A DNA stretch of 64,000 nt from positions 6,357,647 to 6,421,646 of the forward strand of contig JABAKD010000023.1 in assembly GCA_012845835.1 (NCBI GenBank), given 5' to 3'. The notes beneath the pieces were generated by a model. That model searched no databases. It saw only the letters and a list, made by a program, of their open reading frames with translations, and was not told where the DNA came from. The translations under genes and the position numbers were made by a program. The stretch is from Undaria pinnatifida. Taxonomy: Eukaryota; Sar; Phaeophyceae; Laminariales; Alariaceae. This document shows, in pieces, positions 34,505 to 45,949 of this stretch (position 1 is the stretch's first letter; the number at the start of each line of letters is the position of its first letter).

Positions 34505-35800
34505 ATATTTTCAAAATAAAATACCGGTACACTCCAACTCTGAGATCGAAGATTTTGTCGAAACTTATATTTGCAAGCCGTGTGTGATACTCCGATCGCG
34601 CGTATTACGGGTTGTGTGTTCTCATTTAGGATATAGGTCGGCGACCCCCCGAGGAACTACAGTGTAGCTATCAGGGTCAACAGGGTGATGTTAGTCAGTC
34701 TGTGCGCGGAAACTATAAAACCCGTTTCTGAGGTGTACAACATCTGACATCTGTGTCAGGAAATACACCCATTTATCAAGTGATTCTTTATATCGAAAAA
34801 CCGGTGAAGGGAGGGAACGGCTTTTCAGGACGTGGGGGCCTGGTTTTGATCAAAAGGGAGCAGGGGTGGGGGGGGCGGGGAGGGGTGGGGGGAGGAGTGG
34901 GGGGAGAGGGGAGCGAGGGGGGGGGGGGGGCAGGGGGGAAGGGAGGGGGGGGGGACCGGGAGGGGGGAGGGGGAGAGGTGGCGGGCGGGCCAACTCAATT
35001 TGTTCGTGCAAGCTATAAATCCTTCAAGAAGATGAATGTGACGGTTTTGGAAAGAATGCACCAGTTTATCATTTATATCCTGTGAGTCGTACAACCAGTG
35101 AGTAGAGGGCGGAGTGTTCAAGGGGGTGGGAGTTGGGTGGGGGGGTTGGGAGGTAGGGGGTGGGGGAAGGGGCGGGAGGCGAGTGAGGGGAAAGGTAGGG
35201 GGCGGGAGGGGGGGGGGGGGGGGGGCTTAATGTGTCACAGATGTAGGGGTTTGTTATACCTGTGGTGCTACGGCTAGGTGATCGTACGGGTGGTCGGAAA
35301 TCAGGGGGCGTTGGAGCGGGGGGGTGGGGGGGGAGGATAATAATGAAAACTACGTCATGGATGTTTAGAAAGATAATAAGGAGATATCCAGTGCGTAAAT
35401 GTGTTTATTACTCTGGCCGATTTCGGTTGTGAGTGGGGCGTATGGACAAACTTGGCGGGAAAAAAAAAAAGAACTGGGGGCGGGGGGGAGGAGAACGGAA
35501 ATGAGTTGGAACTACGGCATGGATGTCTAGGAAGATAATGAAATGATATCAACTGGCTGGTAGTGTTTCCTACTCTGGTAGATGTGGACTATAGGTGGGG
35601 CGTTTGAACAAGAGGGATAGGGGGAGGGGAGGGAAGTGTAGGGCGTTTAAACGAGAGGGATGGGGGCAGAGGGGGGCAGGGGCCTGGCGGGGCATTTCAA
35701 TATGTGCGCGCGGAAACTATAAATCCTTAAAGGGGAGAAACCTGACGATCGTAGTAAGCAGACACTCCTCTATATCATCTGCCTGGGAATGTTTACTGTT
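34505..35800 (+). repeat. family A composite, forward copy
   Basis: The head starts near 34,505 (ACACTCCAACTCTGAGATCG) and is followed by G-rich modules, including a nearly continuous G tract at 34,865-34,975 and a further run at 35,208-35,226. Two tail segments (35,340-35,440 and 35,500-35,640) contain GTTTATTACTCTGGCCGATT-like words. It then gives CGCGGAAACTATAAATCC and TTCTAGAAGGTTTGATGT at 35,799, where family B begins. ORFs here are made by the G runs. Confidence 0.75.
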
Positions 35801-37640
35801 CTAGAAGGTTTGATGTTAGCTTCAGTCTGCAACCCATTGTTGAGGCGTAGAAAACAACGTGTTACCTCCTCATGAATTGTTATTGTACATGGACCGTAAG
35901 ATAGAATAATTCAATCGATACGTACAATCATGTAGATACCATAATTTTTTGACGTCGCTTATCATAAGAAAGATATGCGTATTGCCAAATACAACAGGCG
36001 AGGTGATGTGGTCATGCAATATCACCGCCATTGAGCACGAGAGGGGGAAATACGAATGATCAGTGTTTTGAAAGGAACTCTTGGTGTACACGCGCCTAAT
36101 TACGTTACTTCATTAGTCATACTTCGCTTGGCATAGGTTGGGAGGCGATCATGCAGACGGTATGTACGAAATACCCCATGTAATAAGTTGGTAGTGTGGT
36201 TTACCGCAATATAAACAAAGCTGCCTGTGCTTCCTTTTCAAATTGTTATTATAAACATTAAAATACACTCCAGCTGTGAGATCGAAGATTTTGTCGAAAC
36301 TCATATTTGCAAGCTGTGTGTGATACTCTGATCGCGCGTGTTACGGGTTGTGTTTCCTCATTAAGGATATAGGTCGGCGACTCGCCTTGCAACTGAAGTG
36401 TAGCTATCAGGGTCAACAGGGTGATGTTAGGCAGTCTGTGCGCAGAAACTATAAAACTCGTTTCTGAGGTGGACAAAATCTGACAGCTTTGGAATGAAAT
36501 GCCTCAGTTTGTCAAGTGAATACTGTAAGTCGAGTAACCGGTGAAGGGAGGGCGGAGTTTTTGGGGACGTGGGGGCCTGATTTTGATCAAAAGGGCGACA
36601 GAAGGGGGCGGGGGGGGGGGGAGGGGACGGGTGGGACAGGTAAATTTGTGCGTGGAAACTATAAACCCTTCTTGTGGGGGAGGGGGGGGGGGGTGTGGCG
36701 GGGGGGACGGGGGCCGTGGGGGGAGGGCTTTAAGTCGAATAGATGTAGGGGTTGCTATACGCGTGGTGCTAGGTCTAGGCGATGGTGCGTGTGGTGGGGA
36801 AGGAGCGGACGTTGGGGGCGGGGGCGGGTGGGAATTTTCAGCAGCGGCATGGACGGCTCCAAAACGACAGCGAGGCGATGTCCAGGCCGAGGAAGTGTTT
36901 ATTACTCTGGCCGATTTCGATTTTAGCCGTGGCGTTTAAGCAAGAGAAAGCGAGGAAGTATAAAAAGAAGTAAAAAAAAAGGCGGGGGGGGGGAAGTGTT
37001 TTCAAGAGGTTTATGTCACATATAATATCATTGTCTCAAATGTACGATTTCACGCCCATGACTTTTACGGTGTAGGTGTGGGGCTTTGAAGTCGCCAAAT
37101 CTAAGACAGAGAGAGATACATCTTACAAATTCAGAAAGCGAGGTGGGCATGCGATGTCACCACTATTGAACGCGAGGGTGACTTTACTTTGTTAAGCATA
37201 TGCCACTGCGTTTGGTAGAGGTTGTCTGACGTGGGCATTCGATGTCACCACTGTTGAACGCGACGGTGACTATACGTCGTTAGGCATATGCTACTGCGTT
37301 TGGTATGGTAGAGGTTGTCAGGCGATCATGCAAGCGGATGGAGGCACGATATACCCTGCGTAATAGGTTGGTCGTGTGGTTTACCGCAGTGTTAACATAT
37401 CTGTCTGTACTTTTTCACATTCGTATTATGTAGTGTACGATTAAACGCCTTGTTTTCTCTCCATTGTCGTCGGAGATGTTGTGGTCCTGCAGATGTCGCC
37501 TCCATGTGTGGTGCTCTTGAAAGTGGTGCTCATTAAGCACTCCCTAGCGTGTTACAGATGATCGCTCAGTGGTGTTCATATCCTTTTCATCAAGCCAGGT
37601 AGTATATGCCAACGCAACCGCTTGCTTGAAAATAACAAAG
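35801..37640 (+). repeat. family B copy split by a family A insertion
   Basis: B half 1 (35,801-36,246) and half 2 (about 37,036-37,640) are separated by a family-A unit. Half 2 holds a local 88-bp duplication (GTGGGCATGCGATGTCACCA at 37,143 and GTGGGCATTCGATGTCACCA at 37,231). The copy ends with CAACCGCTTGCTTGAAAATA. At 40,540-40,560 the same junction is uninterrupted. No recognisable protein. Confidence 0.8.
36247..37035 (+). mobile_element. family A element inserted in family B
   Basis: It starts TAAAATACACTCCAGCTGTG and runs through head, G-linked modules (36,610-36,622 and 36,673-36,692), the GGTGCTAGGTCTAGGCGATG module at 36,767, and the tail, ending near TTTTCAAGAGGTTTATGTCA and CATATAAT. 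The same end sequence is seen in reverse at 33,440-33,470, directly joined to another head, which helps to define the 3' boundary. The element is ~790 bp with no coding capacity. Confidence 0.75.
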
Positions 37641-38046
37641 AATATTTGTCACACACCTGACACAAGGCAGACGCGGCCCGAAGATTGTTCAGTATACCGA
37701 CGGTCAGGAACAGGTTTTCGAGCATCGCACCTGATTTTACTACTGCTCCTCACTCCACCTAAGACACTACGGGCATGCGTTTGACACGGTTCGCTGACGC
37801 CCAAAATCAATTGCAAAGGAGGTGATGTGGTGGCCAAATGCCTTAATGATATACGCTGCTGCGATTACCCCGTCTCTTGTTTTGTTTGTTCTTGCGTTTT
37901 TGATGAACCTGTTATTTGGCAACGAGCAGTTTTGACGCATTTTTGGTTTGTGTAAAGACTTTATGTAGACTTTGTAATGTTTCTGACTCGTAGGGACCAC
38001 AATTAGGAACCCGGGGTATATGGGTTGCATCTTTTGACTGGGTTTC

Positions 38047-38390
38047 GTATGTTGTTGTTGTTGTTGTTGTTCTCACATTAACTCGCATAATCAAGTCCGT
38101 GGTCACAGGACAGGCTCCAGTCACTCTGGAGCTGAGGAATACCCCAGGGAAAAACACACACGACCCACTGTGGTACACGCATATATCACAGCTGACGCAA
38201 TTCATGCCTCCACCAGAAACATATAAAAGTGAAATCGGGAGTCAGTCTACGATGTGCCAGGTCCAGGCCGGTGCATACGTCTCACTACTCACGCCTGGAG
38301 AAACCACATATATATTCTGATTGCCACCCAAGTAAGACTACCACGTATATATTACACGTAGTAACTATCACTACGCATACGCACGACAAG
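38047..38390 (-). repeat. family C, uninterrupted copy with (CAA)n tail
   Basis: The plus strand shows a TTG array (38,050-38,070), TCTCACATTAACTCGCATAA, GGTCACAGGACAGGCTCCAG, GAATACCCCAGGG, then ATATATCACAGCTGACGCAA and a TACCACGTATATATTACACG word. Read on the minus strand the element has a ~300-base body that ends in a (CAA)n simple repeat, a structure typical of some non-LTR retroelements. There is no RNA polymerase III box and no RT domain, so it may be a 3'-end fragment of a longer LINE. Confidence 0.75.
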
Positions 38391-38404
38391 CATAAGTCAA
38401 TTGG

Positions 38405-38590
38405 AGAAAAAGAAACAAAGAAAAGAAAAGAAGATAAAGGAAAGGAAAGAAAAGAGAAGAAAAACGAAACAAGACGAAAAAGGCAAGCAAAGAGAAGAAA
38501 AAGACAAGAAAAGCAAGAAAAGACAAGACAAGAAAGCAAGGAACGAAGAAGAGAAAAAAACAATGAAAAAGAAATAGGAAATGAAAAGTA
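38405..38590 (+). repeat. polypurine tract
   Basis: About 185 bases are almost entirely A and G (runs such as GAAACAAAGAAAAGAAAAGA), interrupted by a few C. It follows the family-C body directly. The lysine/arginine-rich ORF across it (38,229-38,801) is a product of composition. Confidence 0.8.
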
Positions 38591-39236
38591 TGTGGACGTA
38601 TATGTGGTTTTAGTGTGTCTTGTGTCCGCGTGGTTGTTGCTACACGTGTATGTTTTAGTTGATGTTCTACACTTCGTTATCGTGTTGTTTCAGAGCGGTG
38701 TTTTCGAATACATATTGGTTGGCAGTGGTTGGGGGGGATGGGGGGGGGCTGTTGTGCATACCTGCACAACGTGTTTATGTACGCCGATAAAACTGCTTTA
38801 GGGGGCTAAAATCGGAGCTGCGAGGGACGTTTGGGAATTTCAATGTTCCCCCTTGCGGCTTTTGTCAAGTATGGTTAAATGCATATATATCCCTGAAGAT
38901 AAATATGCAATTACCAGTCTTCACAACTATGGGTTGTAGCGGTATCATAATACACTTGTTATACCGTTACTCTTCGTAGTTTGACAATGTGTGTTCATTA
39001 TTTTGCTACACGGTGTGAGTTGAATCAAAATACGGGGTGAGGCTTGGGTTGAAGCCTTAAATGGAAAACAAAAGGTGAAACTTTACAATAAAGCTTTTTT
39101 ATAGAGTAAGTCTGCTTATTGAGTACATTGATGTGGACGAAGTAGTAGGTGCTTGATCACTGCGATCGCTGGATCCCGGCATGTTCGCGGGTGACATGTG
39201 ATGAGCGGTGGGAGGTTTTAACGCGACATATACTAT

Positions 39237-41300
39237 GAAAATACACTCCAGCTGTGAAATCGAAGATTTTGTCGTAACTCATTTTTGCATGCTGTGTGTG
39301 ATACTCCGATCGCGCGTATTAAGGGTTGTGTGTCCTGATTAAGGATATAGGTCGGTCACTCCCCTTGCAACTACAGTGTAGCTATCAGGGTCAACAGGGT
39401 GATGTCAGTCAGTCTTTGCACGGAAACTATGACACTCATGCAAGGAAATGCATTACTATATTAAGTGAAACCTGCAAGTCGAACAAGAGGTGAGGGAAGG
39501 GCGAGGTTTTATGGACGTGAGGGCCCGGTTTTGATCAAGAGGGAGCGGAGGAGGGGAGGGGCCGGGGGCGGGTGGGGCAGTTCAATTTGTGCGTGGAAAC
39601 AAAAAATCCACTATACATCGTTTAAGAGGGCAAATCTGACGGTTGTGGAAAAAATGAACCCGTTCATCATGAAGGGGGGGGGAGGGGGCGAGACGGGTGG
39701 GGCAGCTCAATCTGTAGCTAGAAATCTAATGACGTGATATCAATGGCTTATTAGTGTTTATTACACATTGGCCTGTTTCAATTGTAAGTAGGGCGTTTGA
39801 ACGAACTGTGCGGGGAACAAAGGGGGGGGGGGGTGGGAGATGAGTTGGAGCTACGGCATGGATGGCTTGATAGATAATGAGATGATATCAGCTGGCTGGT
39901 AGTGTTTACTACTTTGGCAGATTTTGATTTCAGGTAGTAGTGCGTTTTAACAAGAGGGATCGGGGGGGGGGGGGGAGCCGGGGGGCGAGCATTTCAATAT
40001 GTGCGCGGAAACTATAAACCCTTGAAGGGGATGAATCTGACGGTTGCAGCAAGAAGACACCCCTTTTTATCCCCCGCCTGCGAATTTATATTTTTCTAGA
40101 AGGTTTGATGTCACATGTAGTATGCAACCCAGTTCTTGAGTGTAGTAAACAACGTGTTAAAAGCTTCATAATTTGTTGTTGTACATGGATCGGAAGATGG
40201 AATATTTCAATCGATAAGTATAATCATGTAGATACCATTATTTTCTGACGTCACTAATCATAAGGAGATGCATATTGCCAAATACAACAGGCGAGGTGAT
40301 GGTCATGCAATGTCACCGCCATTGAGAACGACAGGGAGAGATGCGAATCGTTATTGTTTTGAAAAAAACGCTTAGTGTACACGCGCTCAATTACGTTACT
40401 TCGTTAGTCATACTTCGCTTCGCATAGGTTGGGAGGCGATCATGCAGGCGGTATGTACGGAATACCTTACCTGGTACGTAATAAGTTGTTCGTGCGGTTT
40501 ACCGCAATTTTAGCATACCTCTCTGTATCTCCTCTTCATATTATTATTGTCTAACGTATACGATTCTACGCCTTTGATTTTTGCCGTGCCGATGTGGGGC
40601 TCTGAGGTCGCCAAATCCAAGACAGATATACATCTTAGAAAAGAACCAATCGAGGTTACGTGGGCATGCGATGTCACCACTATTAAACGCGAGGGTGACT
40701 TCACTTTGTTAGGCATATGCTACTTTGTTTATAGAGGTTGTCAGGCGATTATGCAAACGGCCGGAGTCACGAAATACCCTGCGTTATAGGTTGGTAGTGT
40801 GGTCTACGGCAGTGTTAACATAACTGTCTGTACTTCTTTTTCACATTGCTATTATCTAGTGTACGATTATACGCCCTGTTTTCTCCCCGCTGTCGTCGAA
40901 GACGTTGTGGTCCCTGTCGATGTCGCGTCCATGTCTGGTCAGTTCTTGTTATTGGTGCTCATGAAAACATGCCCTAGCGTGTAGTAGATGATCGCTGAGT
41001 GGTGTTCCTTCCCTTTATATCATGCCACGGGTAGTATATCAACGCAACCGCTTGCTTGAAAACGAATAAAAAATTATACATATAAAACGGGTTTTATAGT
41101 TTCCGCGCACAGACTGACTAAAATCATCCTGCTGACCCTGATAGCTACACTGTAGTTGTAAGGGGAGTCGCCGACCTATATCCTTAATGAGGACACACAA
41201 CTCGTAATGCGCGCGATCGGAGTATCACACACAGCTTGCAAAGATGAGTTTCAACGAAATCTTCGATCTCACAGCTAGAGTGTATTTTAATTTTTGTAAT
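39237..41300 (+). mobile_element. A-B composite element bounded by inverted family-A heads
   Basis: It begins with an A head (AAAATACACTCCAGCTGTGA, 39,237-39,430), continues with G-linked modules and two tails (to ~39,960), then CGCGGAAACTATAAACCCTT, TTCTAGAAGGTTTGATGTCA (40,097) and both halves of family B (to 41,075). It closes with a reverse-oriented A head (41,083-41,300) ending CTAGAGTGTATTTTAATTTT. The two ends thus form an inverted repeat of about 200 bases. No transposase is visible. The arrangement at 31,775-34,460 has the same-site head in the opposite relative orientation, so the inverted ends may be a coincidence of separate insertions. Confidence 0.6.
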
Positions 41301-41309
41301 ATATATTTT

Positions 41310-41505
41310 ATGTGCACAAATTGACTTGCGGAAAACGCGAGAGCGTGAGGTAGCGACAGCACTCGATGAAGAATCGACGAGCAGTGGGATTGCTGAATAT
41401 CATGCGCAATAAAAATCGAAGGCAAGAACCGAGGGGGAAAACGGACGACACCTGCGACCACGGCATGTCCAGAAGCTGGAAAGCAGAAGTGTGTAAAAAG
41501 AAATA
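41310..41505 (+). mobile_element. tRNA-derived SINE, copy 3 (5'-truncated)
   Basis: It matches the body and 3' end of the SINEs at 8,930 and 31,445 (CGGAAAACGCGAGAGCGTGA, TAAAAATCGAAGGCAAGAAC, GACCACGGCATGTCCAGAAG) but lacks the tRNA-like head. 5' truncation with a shared 3' end is what target-primed reverse transcription produces. Confidence 0.75.
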
Positions 41506-41835
41506 TATATACATAAATATATAAAAGTATATATGATGGTGTGACCCAAGCTGTAGACAACCTTTAGGGACCTAGGCCTTGTGGCTACCTGCAGTTAATC
41601 GAGCAACCATGCGTGGGCATTCGTAAAAATATCATAAAAGGTCATGGCTTGCAATCAACCAGAGGAATGCGATAAGCAGATCAAAAATAGAATATGACAA
41701 TTTGAAGGTCGTATGTTGGCCTACGTACCGTTTGCTGCTATGCAGGGTCTGGGTAGTTGGACCCAACCGAATGAAAGAACAGTCGACACAGCATTTCCGA
41801 ACATACATGATGGCCACATTATAGTGACGTACCTA

Positions 41836-42907
41836 TGACGCAGGAATTGTTTCAAAGTCGGCGGAAGGCCTTGCTAAAATGATGACAGTCATTGTGACTG
41901 TCTTCGAAGCAGCAGGCCTCACGGTATCGGAAAAAAAGACAGAGACGATGCTGCTACGAACACCGGACCAGACATCCCTCGCCCCACCGCTCGCGATCGA
42001 AGCATCCGGCCAGAGGTATAAACAGACGACCCAGTTTTTATACCTAGGCGGCATTATCCACGAAAGCGCTGACCTCTCGCTCGAAATCGAACGACGGATC
42101 CGTCTCATGCGGGCATGCCTCAAACGGTTTGGCCCGGAATTGTATGATAGGACGACCGCCCCGCTTAGTCTGAAAGTCCGCATGCTGAAGGCCGAGGTCA
42201 TTGAGACCCTTCTGTACGGGTGTGTGACGTGGACCCTCAATGCGGACCACTTCGCCAAGCTCCGATCAGCCCACCACGAAGTCCTTTTGCGAGTCATTGG
42301 CTTCCAGCGCCGATTACGCACCGACCACACCACCCTCTCGTACGCGAAGGCCCTCAGGATGACACGATGCGAGAGCATCGAAACGACCATCCGTAAACGG
42401 CGGCTCTTCTTTGCCGGGGCCCTGGTGCGACAACACAAGGGGCGATTGCCCCGTCGGTTGATGTTCGGGACGATCGCTGGTGGGGAGAACCCGAAACCAG
42501 GCGGACAACTCAAGACTTGGCCTAGAGCCATAGCTGAGGACCTTAGGGTGTTCAAAGCCAACGAGGGATCAACGAAACACTCCCCCTTAGTTTTTGGAGT
42601 TGGGACCGCGCTGTGGCCCACTGCAGCAAAAAAGGCGGGCAAGTGGTACCGGGGGGTCCTCGAAGCAGCTGAACGGTTCTTGGGCAGGTGGCACGAGAAT
42701 GAGGCAAAGCTGAGTAGACAGCGCCGCGCATCCGCCGTGGGTGGTGTCGAAGGGAACGGGGGGAGGGGGGCCAGCAGGAGGGGTAGAAGGAACACCGCAC
42801 AAGGGTATGGGGGCAGGGGGGGGGACAGGAGGAGTAGAAGGGAAACCGCGGTAGATGAAAGTAGGAAGGAGACCGCAGACAGGGTAGCAAGGTACCAGGC
42901 CGACTAG
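41836..42907 (+). pseudogene. 5'-truncated non-LTR retrotransposon reverse transcriptase (C-terminal part)
   Basis: The frame enters as YDAGIVSKSAEGLAKM, i.e. just at the YADD catalytic box of reverse transcriptase with the ADD lost; upstream sequence is unrelated. From the first Met (41,879) it runs 342 codons. Features are MTVIVTVFEAAGLTVSEKKT (residues 2-21), FLYLG at 53-57, LLYGCVTW at 111-118, LRVIGFQRR at 137-145, RRLFFAGALVR at 174-184 and RLPRRLMFG at 189-197. This order is typical of the thumb and C-terminal region of LINE ORF2 proteins. The palm (including motifs A and B) and any endonuclease are missing, so it is an inactive fragment. The C-terminal ~70 residues are G/R-rich because the DNA is a short GGAGGAGTAGAAGG-type repeat. 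A long minus-strand ORF over the same DNA is a shadow. Related copies are at 53.2 kb and 58.2-61.4 kb. Confidence 0.85.
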
Positions 42908-43790
42908 TAGGTGGAACCTTTCTATCTATGCCACTCGTACCGCCAACTGCTGCGGCTGCTCGGAATGTGATGTCTTGGTACTTTGATTTTTTCCGTGAAT
43001 TTATTTATTTTCTTTCTTTTTTTCTTTCCCCTTCTTATCCTTATGAAGGGAGTCTTGCATGGTGGGTAGGTGACGAGCCTGTTTTATTTGGCCCTCCCAG
43101 TCTTCCTTCTTTTACTTGTTTCCTTTTTTCCGGGGTATTTTTTTCCCTTTCTTTCCCCTTTGCATGTCCATTTTGGCTCATGCTCGGGGTATGTTTCTAT
43201 CTACCGAGCTTTGGCTCCCCTTTTAATTTATTTATTTATTTGTTTGTTTTGTCTTGGTTTCTTTCGTTGTTTCTCTTTTTTACAAGGTATTTTGGTTTAA
43301 TGAGAAGAACACAAAGGGGGGAGGGGGGGAAACAGGAGGAGTAGAAGGAAAGCCGTCCAAGGGAGTGGGGGCAGGGGGGGCAACAGGAGGAATAGAAGGG
43401 AGACCGCGGTGGACGAAGGCAGGAAGGAGATGGCAGACAGGGTAGCAAGGTACCAGGCCGACTAGTAGGTACGTAGCACTTTTCTTCTTTTTCTGGGGTA
43501 TTTTTTTCCCCTTTGTTCCCTCCTTGCGTGTCCAGGTCCAGGTTTTTGGCTCGTGTTCGGATTATCTTATCTTGGTTTTACTTCACTTTATTTTATTTTA
43601 TTTTATTATGTTTCTTTTCCGAGCTTTGGCTCTCCTTTCCGGTTGGGTTGTTTCTTCGATTTCCCCTTCATTTTGTTTGTTTCATTTTTGTTTTATTTTT
43701 ATCTTTGTTTTTATTTGTTTGATTCTTATTATTATTTTGTTTTTGTTTTTGTTTTTGTTTATTTCGTATTCTCTCTACCAATGTATTTCT
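42740..43790 (+). repeat. tandemly repeated LINE 3' end
   Basis: The ORF tail and 3' untranslated part are present twice. ACAGGAGGAGTAGAAGGRAA to GGTACCAGGCCGACTAGTAG occurs at about 42,821-42,910 and again at about 43,333-43,468. The T-rich region follows each time (GGGGTATTTTTTTCCC at 43,133 and 43,496, GAGCTTTGGCTC at 43,207 and 43,620). The duplicated unit is roughly 0.5 kb. The region after 43,650 is T-rich low complexity. Confidence 0.75.
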
Positions 43791-44275
43791 GTTGCTGACG
43801 TATGTATGTTGTGCCTGTCGTACCCAGTACTAGGGCATGACATTGCGTTGTCGAATGCATTACGATGCATTATCTCTGTGTCGTAGCTTGTGACCACAGA
43901 GCTGATCTTTCTAGGGTGAAGAATCAGTACGGACACTGGGTGTGCTGGATGTCGACGAGTAGAAGAACGGTTTAATGTGAAGAACACACACACACCTATC
44001 TATGTAGTAGAGACAGGAGGTATCTATGGAGCGGATACCCCCATTGAAAGCGTCGAGGTGTTACGAGTATCAAATCCACATGTCCCGTCTACGTTAAAAG
44101 CTACAGATTTCCCACTACGAGTCGTTCCACGGAAGTCCCCCCAACTATCTTTCAACGAAACCGCCGGTTCCAAAACCAGCTCCCGGTCGTTTCTCCAGAA
44201 GCACGTCAATCCGACGTCATCGGTCGACAGCCCATTTTGCACGCAAGGAATATGTGGACATTTTTCTATCAATAG

Positions 44276-44530
<255 letters not shown>

Positions 44531-45683
44531 ACGTAGTATCCATCCTTGTTTTCGAGCACCCCTGAAACGTTTGTTGAAGGAAATCGCTGGATTCGCGGGG
44601 GGCTATCGAAGAATCAGTCCTTCACAACTAAAACCAATACAGCGTAGCCGAAAGACCGTCAGAAGTCTGTACCGGTAAGATCATTGCAGACTCCCAGAGC
44701 GCTCAGTGGCAAGAAAAGAGCAGCGACATAAGCGCGGCAGAAGACGCAGGTCCTGGAGAAGGAGACACTCGCCGCCGTCGTAGACATTTACGGCGAACCA
44801 CAGGCAGCATCGAATCGCAGGTGAGAACGAAGTGAGAAGTGATTTGATAGGCTGTACCCACCGGACCACTGTGCATGAGTGCTGTCGGCGGCACGTAGTA
44901 AGGCAACAGCGTAAGCAGCAGTATTGCAAAAGAGTAGTTGTTGTTGTTGTTGATGCAGAGTTCTGTGGTGCCGTGTAGTAGAGAGATGGAGACCTTCAAG
45001 CCCTCAATCGCAGCAGTTTTGAGTTACGTTGGCACGACAGACGAGCGGTGCTTGGATGCGAGAAACAGCGCAACCCAGGTACCGCAGTATTGCAATAAGA
45101 AGGAAGGCAGAGTTCTGGGTGATGTAGTCGAGACTCAACTTGCCCCACCAGTGTTGGGTTGGCACTGCTGCCCAAAAGCAGTGCTTGGACGCAAATAGGG
45201 TCGCAACCTCAATGCCGGGTACAGCAGTATTGCAATAGGAAGGAAGGCAGAGATCTGTGGAGTGCAGTCGATACGCAAAATGCTCCACCACTGTTTGGTT
45301 GGCACGGCAGCCGATTAGTGCTTGGATGCGAAGAGTAGTGTCGCGGGGGGACGAGACGCCCCCCCCCGCCCCTTCCCCCGACCCCCCCCCTCGCTAGTGT
45401 GCATTGGAATTCTCCCTGACAATGCGCGTTGGATACTTTATCATTGGAGGTTCAAACTCCGGACTAGTTTAAAAGATTGAAACCACACTTATTTTCGTGA
45501 GGAAGACTCCGTAATTCTGTAACACACTGATAGCTTTACTTGGGCGATTGTACTTTGCAACTTACGAACGTGTACCTTAGCGCCATCATTAAGGCTCACC
45601 CGAACTTAAAATAGTTTCATGTCGATTTAAGGACGCGAACGCGACTACATCGCTTACAGCAGTTGGATTTGTGCTTCCCGAAA

Positions 45684-45949
45684 GACCAAGGCTACGGTAG
45701 GGGGTGACCCTTTTTCACTGGTGAGTTTGAGCCACTCGCACGAGTAGCTCTGTACCCTACGGATGAAGATGGTTCAGGCACTTGGTTTGGCGCAGCTTAG
45801 ATCACCTTTGCATTGCGGATTGATTTCGTCAATATAAAACATAAAGAAAACGTAAGATTGCATAGGAACAAAGGGGTTACTCGCGCGAGTGACCCCTAGC
45901 CACTGAGAAAAAAGGCCCAAAAGGGGCCCCCCCTACCGTAGCCTGGGTC
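45684..45949. mobile_element. 266-bp MITE with 21-bp inverted ends
   Basis: The left end is GACCAAGGCTACGGTAGGGG and the reverse complement of the right end is GACCCAGGCTACGGTAGGGG; one mismatch in 21. GAAA is present on both sides and could be a target duplication. Inside are two further related inverted words (CCACTCGCACGAGTAG and TTACTCGCGCGAGTGACC). A single matching end (GACCAAGGCTACGGTAGGCG) lies at 56,262. No ORF. Confidence 0.75.

Noticed and set aside
34753..35121. Gly-rich and Pro-rich ORFs over the family-A G runs (also at 15.4, 30.8, 36.5 and 55.6 kb)
   Set aside because: They are translations of poly-G/poly-C tracts in a non-coding repeat.
38229..38801. 190-codon Lys/Arg-rich ORF
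   Set aside because: It reads through the polypurine tract and a family-C fragment; low complexity, no domain.
41833..42795. 320-codon minus-strand ORF
   Set aside because: It lies antisense to the LINE reverse transcriptase fragment, whose motifs are clear on the plus strand; the minus reading has no domain and is a shadow.
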